Position numbers and translations under genes: made by a program
Part shown: piece after piece, positions 54,722 to 64,000 of the stretch
Layout of the letters: every line of letters starts with the position of its first letter
How positions within the stretch are numbered: position 1 is the stretch's first letter
NCBI RefSeq assembly: GCF_020382885.2
Contig: NC_058511.1
Coordinates: 3,503,501 to 3,567,500, forward strand
Reading direction: 5' to 3'
Origin: Scatophagus argus
Taxonomy: Eukaryota; Chordata; Actinopteri; Scatophagidae
Length of the DNA: 64,000 nt
The notes under the pieces: generated by a model
Seen by the model: only the letters and a program-made list of their open reading frames with translations
Told to the model about the DNA's origin: nothing
Database searches by the model: none

Positions 54722-57318
54722 TCCGTCTTTCCGTCTCGCTCGCTGACTCATATTCTCTTTGTGTTGGCATTTGAGATTTTAAATAACAAAAGCAGTAAAG
54801 AGTCGCACTGAGCGTCCTAACAATAGAACAATGAGAGAGCTGTTTATCTGCGTGACAAGATGCTTCAAATCCCTTCAGACTAACTCTTCATCCGTTCAAT
54901 TTACCGCTCCAGTTAATACCTCGACTTTACCATTTTTATTTCGGTCCCGGCTTTGTGTTTCTGACTCTGGTTTTATGAGACGACACAGAGGTGGAGAAAG
55001 ATTATCTCATTTCCTTTTCTGCTGTTGCACTAAAAACAAATGGCTGAAATAAACGACTGGCGAGAGATGAGCTTTAATGTATCTTGTGGGGAAAGGACAA
55101 ATATTTCTGTTCTCTTAAAACCTTTTAAACGAGTGTTTGCACATTAGTCAACAGTTTAGTTGGCGTAGTAAAACAGCGTCACATTTACAGTGTGCCCGGT
55201 TAAGCTAATGACCTGCAGTTGATGATCACCATCAAAACAAACCACATAGTAAAAAACCATAGCTTCATAAAAGGATGTTGTACAAGTTTTACTCAATGTA
55301 CCATAATGTATGTTGAGTTTAATTCAACATTAAAAAGTCAGTTTTTTAAAAGCACATTAAAAATCGAGGTGATTGGATTCACCCCCCACTGAATTCCTGC
55401 ATGCATGAACCCTTCAAAGTTCATACGACAACAAAGAAGACTTTTTCACACCTTTGTTTATTTTTTTTAATACTTGTCAGTAAAAAGAAAATCTTATTTC
55501 TGATGAAGGCTAAAACCGGTTTCATCAATACCAGTCTGCAGTACATGACCCAAAGGTCAACCCTGTGAGCTCATCCACATAACTACTATAGGATCTGGCT
55601 AACACTTTGGTTGATATTTATTCAAATAAATGAAAAGCATCTGAATCAAATCCATTTAATCAATTTTCACTCATTTTATAAGTTGGCCTGAGTTCCCTGA
55701 ACAGAACAGAAGTCTGTACGGATGTCTCATATTGTAATTACCTCACGTTTAGTGTTACTTGTTCATATTAGTGAGGTTGTAAAATATTAAAAACATTTTT
55801 CTAGCGTTGATGAATCGGCTGCAAAGCTTCACAGGATCAGCAGGTGTTGCTGTACCTGTGGTAGAAAGCTGCCCCTGTAAGGACCATGGAGTAGTCATTG
55901 GTCCATTTAGAGGTGTAGCCCCAGCGGGACCGGGAACTGTCCCAGTAGTGGCTCCTTGCTGGATAACCGACGATTCGCTCCGGAAAGCTTTGCCACACGA
56001 TAAAGGCAAAGTCCACCTGTGGGAGCAGAAAGTAAAGGAAGAGATCAGAGGAGAGCAAAGGAGAGGAGGCCAGTGGAAAAGAGACAAACACAAAATAATT
56101 CACAAACGTATTCAGAACAGATAGCCAGCGAGGCCACAACAGCAGCCTCACTTCCTCTGCAAAACCCAATTTCCTCCAGTATCCTCTGGTTTCATCAGGT
56201 GAGGTTTGATTTTTATTTATTTATCTATTCTTTTTTTATTTGTGTGCCGTCAACAGTTTTAATAGCATTTCAAAATCCATAAGGTGTGATGCAAGAATAT
56301 TTTTTTGACTGCCCAAAATAACACAGAAAAAAAGGCCTCTAAAGAACATGAGAGCATAACGGACAACAGCCATCTGAAATCAATCCTGTACAAAAGCCCT
56401 CAAACGAAAAGAGCAGATGATTTACTCTGAAGGAACTGTGAACATTTTTTGTTTTTGTAGGTGAATCAAGACATTTTGTCACACACATTCACAGTATACA
56501 AATACCTGCATCAGCATCTACATCTAAACAAACCGTTTCCAGTGCAGCTTTTTCAGTTTAAAACATTTTTTAACATTAGTTTCTATTTTATATTCAAGAT
56601 TCTTGACCTGTCAAGCCATTTTGCCCCCACATGAAAAGAAATAAAGGGTTTCCTTGTGCGTGAAAACCAACTTGGCAATGAGGCTGTTTCTGATTCCCCA
56701 CATTGAGCCATCCAGAGAGGATCCATGTCTGCGTGTTTCCACTCTTCACCTTTTCATTTGCTCCCACAATCCCCCTTGCATTTTAGTCTAAACACACCTT
56801 TGGACCCCAGGATTCCTTCATTTGCTTCAGTGCATGTTGTGCGAGTGCTGAGGTGGCTTCGGGAGCTGCACATCCTTCTAGTCCCTCTCAGGCTCCCTAC
56901 TTCCCCGATAAAGAAAGAAATCTGAAGTTGTCGGGAGCACCTGGTGTCCTTGAAGGAGCTTGAGCTACCTGAGAAAGTGCCTCTATTGAATTCAAAAACA
57001 CCAGCGAGATGTGCAGGCAGGCACACCGGAGAATAAGGGGATCGGCACATAATGAAATATTCGGTAACACACACACACACACGCACACACACACACACAC
57101 AGCACCTCTGGATCCTGGGGAGAAAATTAATTACCAGAATAGCAGAGGTAGAGAGGCGGACTTGGGGAGGGGAGCACCGAAAGTGGATGTTCTTTAGCGA
57201 TACCTCGCGGCTTCTGTCATGAATCGCGTGAGCAATTACCGCAAAGCACCGGCGCTAAGCCGAGAGAAAGGCTGGAGCTGCCATTCTCGGCTCAGCACCT
57301 GATGAACCGACATGCTAG

Positions 57319-57353
<35 letters not shown>

Positions 57354-57481
57354 TGTACATGTGTTTGTATGTGAGATGTGTCAGATGTCTCCACAGCTAT
57401 GTGGAAAGGATTAATGATATCATGCAAATATAATTTTGGCTTCAGAGATTAAAAGGCTCTTTATAATGTGAAATGGCATGT

Positions 57482-57520
<39 letters not shown>

Positions 57521-57634
57521 TGAGCGAGAGAGTGACAGAACCCAGATTCTTTGCAGTCATAATCTGTCAGTCTTCATTATGGTTTAAAAGAGAGGTTTGA
57601 TACAGCTGAGGAATTCAAGGGAGGAAAAGTTGAA

Positions 57635-57688
<54 letters not shown>

Positions 57689-60600
57689 GTGCGTAATACA
57701 TACTAATAGATTCTACAAGGCCAAAACTGATCCGAGAGCAGAGGGTCAATCCAACAACAGATCTGTCACAAATCTCTCCTGACATTTGGGCTTAACATGT
57801 CCAAATGTTACGAGATGAAAAGGAGCCGCGTCACATTTTTTTCTTGGATCACATTTCTCCTCCCTCCGCTTGTGGTCTTTCACCGTGTTTTGAGAAGTTA
57901 TGTTCCTTTTCCTTATTATTTTTATTTTGCTCCCTTTGAAGCGACGCCTCTGCAATGCTTTCACTGTCAACTTCCATCCGATGTCAGGGTGATGAAAGCG
58001 AGGAAAATGTATCCTAAAACGAGTTCGTATCCAGCGGTTTTTGGAGTGCTGTGGCTTTGATGAAGTTTTAGCAACAGTCTCAGTGTGATCTGAGACAAGC
58101 AGCAGGGGTGGAAGGTCCACACTGAGGCCACGAGCGGTTAATGTGGGTTTGTAGCTGGAAACAGCTTTTGAATTCTCACCAGGTGATCTCTGAAGTGTGT
58201 GGTTACGGCTGCTCCGGACAGCTCCTGAAGTGTTCTCTGAAGTTTATACAGAAAACTCTTCCAACTTCATAACATAATGTGCTTCAGCTTTGTCCCTGGA
58301 GTTTATGTCATCGATTGCTTATGGCTCCTTGTTGGCATGGAACAGAGCTGCACCACGAGACCATATTCTGCCACCCTCAGACAGTCCTAATGATATACAT
58401 ACTGTAAATACATTTCTGTGTGTGTGTGCCTTGCATGCGATCAGGATTAGGATTAAGTCCCATCTGCTTGAATGTGCACACAGTATTTCCTCTGGCTCAC
58501 CCTGTGTGTGCGTGTCGGAGGTTTGAGGTTTGTCTTAGAAATAATAGGCGCCCTTTTAGTGGAAGAAAATTCACTTTTGTCACAGCAAACTGTGTGAAAA
58601 TCCCCAAAGCAACCTCACATTCAGCTTTCTGCTTTAAACGTGCACTCGGATGTTCGCAGAATTACATACACATCGCCTGTATTACTGAACATTTCTCATC
58701 CATCCGTACACGAGTCCAGACGTCCTTCACCTCAGCAACTTTTTCCGTCTCCTCTCAGGGGACGCCGAGATCGCCGCTTGTATCCACGAACTCATTGTTT
58801 TGGTCGTTTTGGTCGTTACCCATAAGTCATGACCAAGCGTAAGGTTTGAAAGATGAATCAACCGCAAATCAAAAGTTTTACCTTTTTACCTGTAGGAAAA
58901 ATCTTTTCTATAAATTTAGGATTATTTAAGTCCAACGCGATATCCCTACATACGGCTCAAAGCCTGCAACAACCCAGACAGGCCTTCGAACGTGGAGAGG
59001 ATCACGGATTAATTCCACTGCTGTTGAAGAACCATTTCCATATCCACCATATTGAAAATGTCTTCCAAAGGGCATAACGCAGCAGCACGCTTGGCCACCC
59101 GATGAGACGAAAGCTTTGTCAGGTTTTTTTTTTGTATTCAGTTGTATTCGCTTCCCTAATCTCTCCTCGTGGAATAATCATACATTTAATGAGCTGAAAC
59201 AATGTAATTATGAAATTGGCAGAGCTATTCTTCCACTGAGGTATTATAATATGAAAAGTCCTATTAAAAGTCTAATGCTCTCTCTTGCACATTTTCACTC
59301 ACTTGACATATTTCATCTGCTTTCAATAAATCCCCTCACCATGTTAAAAGGGCAATTAGAGCACCGGGTTAGCGAGCACAGCGGAGATTCGCTCCCCCCT
59401 CTGACATCTTCTTCTTCTTCTTCTTCCTGTTTCATAAAACAAACCGCACGTCCGTAAAAGTTGAGTTGGACAAACTCAACTCGTATTGCTGTGCCACAGA
59501 TCGTAGTGCCACAGAGTGTAGTTGTGATCCCATCGGCGTAGAAAAGGTGAACATTGACTCGCTCCCGTCAATAAAACATCTCAGAGTTTAAAGATATATC
59601 GGCTCTCTCGGGCTCACTGGGCTTCACAATCCATTATGGCTCGCAGCTTTTACTCGCCGAAAAGCTGAGGGGAAACAAGGCTGCTGCTTGTAATGACTCT
59701 TAAAGCAGAAGCACTCATTTAGCATCGCAGATGAGCTGCTGCTGATCATTTTACTGCCGGGTGAAAACTTGAAAGGAAATGTGTATAATTTCTGAGGCAA
59801 CGTTGTGTAGCATGTTTGTGCATTTTAAATCTGGAAATTGTATGAAAAGACAGCAAATTCAAAGACAACAAATGGTCCAGTGACTAATGGGAGAAAAGAC
59901 ATCAAGACGAAAAAACGAAGAAAAACAAGACATGTCTCTCAAAATGAACAACTAATTGCTCACTGATTGTGTAGGCCAACACTTAAATACCAATAAATAT
60001 ACATGAGACTTATGAAGTGACAGTAAAGCAATCCAGTATATTTATAAAGAAAACACATTTCTGTACAGTTTTTTTTTTGTTCTTCATTGTTATTGGCGGA
60101 GTCCGCCATTCCAATACTGCTCGTATTGTAAATCTGTCTGCCTACAGTGTCTACACGCCGGCTTCAGAGGTAACGGCGCAGCTACGTAATCTGATGTTGC
60201 TGTTTTGGCTAACAGCCTCGCAGCTAACTGTTCACTCTGAGTATCAGGCCTGCATGAAGACCTCCATCACTGCTGAAGGTTCACTGCATCCAACAGGCGA
60301 AACACAAGGAGCTTCTAATGTAAAGGAGTCCCGGCAAACGCAGCGTATTTGTCACTGAGGTTGGCTCTGAGTGTGAAAAGATAAAAAACAAAACAGTTTT
60401 GGTACCTTTCCACCGGTTTTGACTTATGCAAGGACACAATGGGACACAAAGTGGGTCTGAACGTCAATGAGAAATTCTGATCAAACTGATGTGTGTGGTT
60501 AAATGTCTTAAATTGTGTGCATCTACTCATGCAATATGTAGTATTTGTATGAGCCATTATTTTATTCTGGTCTCAGAGGAGCTTCAGCGAGCTGGAAGAG

Positions 60601-62491
60601 GAACTCAGCAAACTGTGCTAACCTGTCAAAGTCTTTATTAAAAAAAGGGGTGCAGGCAGAAGCATTACTTCCTCTCTTGACAAATGTTTTAGACAACTCA
60701 CTGGCTTCTAATTTGTTCTTAGACAAGCGCCGGTGCAACAAACCATCCTCTCTTTCAGTAACAAGCGAGACTTTAATCAAAGAGGTGCTCTGTGTTTTGA
60801 CAGTGTAATGATACTGAGTTAAAAGCTCTCGTAAAACTCTTGACTCTGTGCAAGCGCTTTGTTTTTCATCATACCCTCTTCAATGCACTTTTCTACTTTC
60901 TTTATTTCCACTGGCCTTGGCCTTCTCTCTTTTTTACACTTCTTTTCCTCCTACACTTCCTCCAGCGCTCGTCTTTTCTCCTGCTCACTGCTCTCTTCTT
61001 TCCCTTATGAAATTATTTTTTCTTTTCTTTCCCCTGTTGCTGTTCCCGCCTCTCATCTCTCTTACTTGTTCTGGTGATTTCCTTTTCTTTCTGTTCTTCC
61101 TTACTTGCTCTCCTCGGTGTTAAGTTGAATTAAAACAACACCGTCTTAATCGTACCTAACCGCACACACTGCGCAGTACTTTCATTAAGACTGGACCCTG
61201 GCAAAGCGCTAAATCAATGAGCCTCCGCACTACTGATGCCTGTAATCAGAACTCTTTGTTTCGTATTTTAAATCTGCTACTCATCCTGCTTATTTCAGCT
61301 GACGCAGGCGTCCTTTAAAGGCAGAGCACATTTTCCTCCTCCAGTTCAGTGGCCATTGCGATGTTTGGCAGAGTGGGGCAATTCATTTGTAATGAATGGC
61401 ATTCATGGCTGCGCGTGGACCGACTGCCTCATTTCACAAAGGATCAATATTGTGTTAAGACATCACCACCTTTTGCCACGGGGCTGATGTAAAGCCATGC
61501 AGACTGGAGCTGGTTATAAAAACATTTACTGAGGCAGGATTTCAGTGGTGGAGTCTGGGAAAAGTGGCGAGATCCCCTGACTGTTGCGTCCAAGGTTAAA
61601 AAGAGAAAAGTTTTTGGTTTATGCCAAATTTTCACAGTCCGCAAAGTTTGTTCAACGTGTCTCATCAGATTGTCTTTCTTGCACTCAGGAATGTCTACGC
61701 TCGGGCAACAAGACGAATTAAGACCCAAAGGTTAACTGATGTTTTGCCGAAAACATCAGTAAGCCCTCATTTTAAAGGCCTCACGATGAAAGTGAAATAC
61801 AAAGTATGTAGCAGGGCTGACTTCTCATTGGTCAGACAATTAATTTAACTCCACTCTCATCGCGGGAGGAGCTAAAGCCTCTCTTTGCCTGTCAGGATCA
61901 GAACCGGGGTCAGGACCAGGATCAGGACCACGATCAGGACCAGGGTCAGGACCAGGGTCAGGACCAGGATCAGGATCAGGATCAGGACCAGGATCAGGAT
62001 CAGGACCAGGGTCAGGTCAGGACATTGTCCAGAGTTTCCCTTTACACACAAAGATCTTGTCCGTCCGTGTCAGACGTGTTCAGGTAGTTGGTTCAACTTC
62101 AGTTGAAAAGATAATATTTCTAATCACGACAATTCGATGTATAAACGATGCAGTTTTATTTATTTTACTTTATTTATGCAGGCAGCCGTGCTGAATTGGT
62201 TTCCTCGCTTTAAGCTGTTTGGTGATTCATGCATTAATTGAGATTCTTATCCAGGCGTCTGATAATAGTGTTTCGGCTGCCTCACCTCGTTTTGTTGATA
62301 AAGCATCAGTGTCTCACTTCACCAATTCGTAAAGAAAAAAAATCAAAAAAGGGGGGCGTCAGGTGTGCTGCCAGTTGATCGACAAGTCATCAGCGACTCA
62401 CCTCATTTGTTGAGAGAACCGAGTCTTCATCCAAACTGAGAACAGCATCGGTGAGGATGACGTCGTGGGGGAAAAAACGACTGCACATTGT
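50843..62491 (-). CDS. ext1: EXT1-family heparan sulfate co-polymerase, last four coding exons
   Basis: EXT1 is a Golgi glycosyltransferase that with EXT2 elongates heparan sulfate by adding alternating glucuronic acid and GlcNAc. Exons in transcript order are 62402-62491, 55856-56016, 54354-54525 and 50843-51028. They join in frame into 202 residues plus stop. The protein starts [20 protein letters not shown], runs through [40 protein letters not shown] and [20 protein letters not shown], and ends [20 protein letters not shown] plus KL. This is the C-terminal GT64 domain, and DED is its metal-binding DXD site. EXT1, not EXT2, is shown by the ending [12 protein letters not shown]. Differences such as [14 protein letters not shown] suggest a more diverged teleost paralogue, perhaps ext1c, but that is a guess. 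The N-terminal anchor and exostosin domain are beyond the right edge. Confidence 0.95.
51823..51869. repeat. (GT)n microsatellite
   Basis: An uninterrupted GT tract of about 47 bp within an ext1 intron. Confidence 0.95.
53600..53945 (+). mobile_element. tRNA-derived SINE with 14-bp target-site duplication
   Basis: The element starts GGGCGGCACGGTGGTGCAGT, the start of a family that is very abundant in fish. It carries a pol III A-box-like TGGTGCAGTGG at 53,611-53,621 and a perfect B box GGTTCGAATCC at 53,655-53,665. Two TTAGGG units at 53,881-53,892 lie in its body, and it ends in (ATGG)n. The 14-mer GATGTGAATCTCTC flanks it exactly on both sides (53,586-53,599 and 53,946-53,959). That duplication indicates LINE-type target-primed insertion. 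It lies antisense to ext1. Confidence 0.85.
54354..54525 (-). CDS. ext1: ext1 exon, [15 protein letters not shown] block
   Basis: It encodes [20 protein letters not shown], then the invariant block [20 protein letters not shown] and [16 protein letters not shown]. The first base completes the arginine codon begun in the upstream exon. A CA/GT run lies directly before its acceptor. The middle segment (LLTTVDRM) differs most from human EXT1. Confidence 0.96.
54526..55855 (-). other. ext1 intron
   Basis: An intron of 1.3 kb with CA runs at 54,529-54,549 and about 54,690-54,718. The rest is AT-rich with no recognisable family. Confidence 0.8.
55856..56016 (-). CDS. ext1: ext1 exon, [19 protein letters not shown] block
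   Basis: It encodes [20 protein letters not shown] through [19 protein letters not shown] in the GT64 domain. It is among the most conserved EXT1 exons, with only a handful of changes from human in 53 residues. Confidence 0.97.
57637..57685. repeat. (GT)n microsatellite
   Basis: An uninterrupted GT tract of about 49 bp within an ext1 intron. Confidence 0.95.
58740..58990 (+). repeat. degenerate fragment of the same retroelement-like repeat as 37,190
   Basis: CGCCGAGATCGCCGCTTGTA, TCCACGAACTCATTGTTTTG, GTTACCCATAAGTCATGACC and GATGAATCAACCGCAAATC follow the recalled order of this fish repeat. It continues the consensus shortly after the point where the 37,190-37,560 fragment stops. No intact frame remains. 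Confidence 0.5.
60880..61115 (+). repeat. pyrimidine-rich tract in ext1 intron
   Basis: About 235 bp of mostly C and T on the plus strand, purine-rich in the ext1 transcript. Reading frames here translate to S/L/F-rich strings and are not genes. Confidence 0.8.
61892..62023. repeat. CAGGAC/CAGGAT hexamer minisatellite
   Basis: About 20 tandem 6-bp units alternate between ATCAGG, ACCAGG and GTCAGG. One frame reads as an R-T/R-I string simply because the unit length is a multiple of three. Confidence 0.9.
62402..62491 (-). CDS. ext1: ext1 exon with DXD motif
   Basis: It encodes [20 protein letters not shown] plus [10 protein letters not shown]. The aspartates of LDED are the GT64 DXD site that binds the manganese-UDP-sugar complex. 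The donor is GAG|gtgagt. The 5' neighbour exon is not in the window. Confidence 0.95.
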
Positions 62492-64000
62492 CTGGAAAGA
62501 GAGAGACAGGAAGCGACAACTGACATTATTAACAACAGCTTATCAATATAAACATCAAATGTAAAGCAAAATTAATTACGGCACATATTGCTACATAGTT
62601 TCTTGGGATCTTTATTAGCTTTAAAGCGACAGAGACATCACGACAAGAAATGAGGAATTCATTTTTCTTTAAAAATACTTTTTTTTACAGCCTGTAAGCG
62701 TGTAAAAGTATAGAGCTGGTTTAGAGCTATGAAGAATCTGTGCTAATTACCACCTAATGAGAAAACGTTGCGTTTTTGTTTGAGGCCCTGCAGCGTATCG
62801 ATCAACCAGCTGACTTAATGCGTTTTGTGTGACTGTCTATCAATTACTGCTACCTAAGTGAAAGGTTAGCAGACCTTGATCCATTAGCCTAAAGAGGGCT
62901 GCTGATGATGTTATTGACTTGTAATTAAAATGTGAATTATTTAACTGTTGAGTAGCTAAGGTTCAGCTGTACGTTTCAAACAAGCGTCTCCCTGGAAACG
63001 TACAAGCTGGGCCAAAACTGAAGCGGAGGTTTGGAATTAGGAAGGACAAATTCAAGCGTTTGGCCGCACAAACGCACTTTCTAATCACTCTAATCAATGT
63101 TAATTTACTAGAAATGTGGCATCGTGTTGTTACGGAAATTTCATTTCTGCCTGTAGTGAGTTAAGCAAAGGAAAACACAACAAATCCGGAAGATAGCCTG
63201 CACCAAAATGTTTTAATCTCTACAGAGAGGAGGCAACACACAGAACCACACGGCAGCAAGCAGTTCAGAGCTGAGCCCCACTGGTTGAAGACTTCATCCC
63301 ATTTTATACTTTCTGATGTGTCTCTGGTTCTTTGTTTGGAGCTTCAAAGACATTCCTTCACAGGTTGAAGGCAAAACAGACAGGATGCAATAACTGTTAG
63401 TATCCCAATTCAGGATCAAGATGAAGATCTCTTCCTGCCCTCTGCTTTACCCAGGATGTTATTTATAACAGGGCTGTAACAGTCAGTTCACCAGGTCATT
63501 ACAGCGGTTTTTATCTCTGCGGGCATCTTTGTGTCCAGTAGATGGAGTTTGATTCGCAGATCAAATCTAATTATTCAAGTGTTGGTTGTGCACTTTTATG
63601 ACAATAAAAGTCACTGCAAAAGTCAACAATTTAAATGTACAACACGACAAACTGAGGCTTGACAACCTGGACGTTAAGCTGAACTAACCACATGACATGA
63701 TTGTGCCTAAAGTTGGAGAAAACTGGCTGTGATTATAGATTTTCTTCTGTGATATGACTAAAATGAACCTCCATGTTCACTACTGTCACAGCAGCAACGT
63801 TTAACATGGATTCACCGCCTGAACTTAAGTAGTCTGAATTGACAGCCCCGGGGGGGAAAATATTAAGAGGCTTACTTTAAAAAAGTAAGACCATAAATAT
63901 CTGCAAGGTTAATTTCTGCTTCCATCTCAGCTTAATGACTCAGTGCAAATTCATCAAGAAATTAAGCGTCACATCAAACGAATATGAACACAAATCCCCT
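62492..64000 (-). other. ext1: ext1 intron at right edge
   Basis: I searched the minus strand for the preceding EXT1 block (the human equivalent of IVLWNCDKPLP) and did not find it, so this is intron to the edge. No repeat family is recognisable. Confidence 0.7.

Larger units (their letters stand above)
56017..62401 (-). other. ext1 intron of 6.4 kb
   Basis: It contains CA/GT runs (57,066-57,100; 57,319-57,351; 57,479-57,506; 57,637-57,685), a retroelement-like repeat fragment at 58,740-58,990, a pyrimidine-rich tract at about 60,880-61,115 and a hexamer minisatellite at 61,892-62,023. The blocks 59,140-59,380 and 61,195-61,440 look unique and could be regulatory. Confidence 0.75.

Noticed and set aside
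60848..61123. Serine/leucine/phenylalanine-rich frames resembling membrane peptides
   Set aside because: They arise from a pyrimidine-rich tract in an ext1 intron. Hydrophobic codons are pyrimidine-rich by nature.
61885..62106. Arginine-threonine repeat protein frame
   Set aside because: It is a translation of a 6-bp tandem repeat and has no splice or start context.

Overview
The window is vertebrate nuclear DNA, almost certainly from a teleost fish. All genes are split by canonical GT-AG introns. The non-coding DNA is dense in (CA)n/(GT)n microsatellites, and it carries Tc1/mariner fragments, a piggyBac-type MITE, a tRNA-derived SINE and several interspersed repeats that I recognise from fish genomes. 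No bacterial, phage or CRISPR-like material is present.

Layout: (1) 1-12,090, + strand: the 3' part of trim67 (FN3 and SPRY exons; the RING, B-box and coiled-coil exons lie before the window), followed by an apparently very long 3' UTR. (2) 12,509-15,477, - strand: a complete C1orf131 orthologue in eight exons, predicted 256 residues. (3) 15,478-15,773: a short shared promoter with ETS-like sites. (4) 15,774-22,998, + strand: a complete gnpat in seventeen exons, predicted 684 residues, with HX4D and EGTRSR acyltransferase motifs and a C-terminal ARL peroxisomal signal. (5) About 23,000-50,800: gnpat 3' UTR followed by some 25 kb of intergenic DNA holding repeats and a few unique-looking blocks that could be regulatory. 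(6) 50,843-64,000, - strand: the last four coding exons of an ext1-family heparan sulfate polymerase gene; the rest of the gene lies beyond the right edge.

TRIM67-C1orf131-GNPAT is the same order and orientation as on human 1q42. In human the next gene is EXOC8, but here the next gene is an ext1 paralogue in convergent orientation, so the synteny breaks after gnpat. The genes are not an operon: one is a neuronal E3 ligase, one a nucleolar ribosome-assembly factor, one a peroxisomal ether-lipid enzyme and one a Golgi glycosyltransferase. Only C1orf131 and gnpat are likely to share regulation, through their head-to-head promoter.

I found no convincing new biological system. The observations most worth checking are a phase-matched 81-nt candidate cassette exon in trim67, the trim67 3' UTR that is free of long microsatellites, the gnpat/ext1 synteny break, a SINE with an intact 14-bp target-site duplication, and a nearly identical inverted pair of Tc1 fragments. 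All splice junctions were assigned by eye from reading frame, GT-AG borders and remembered family sequences. No alignment was run.
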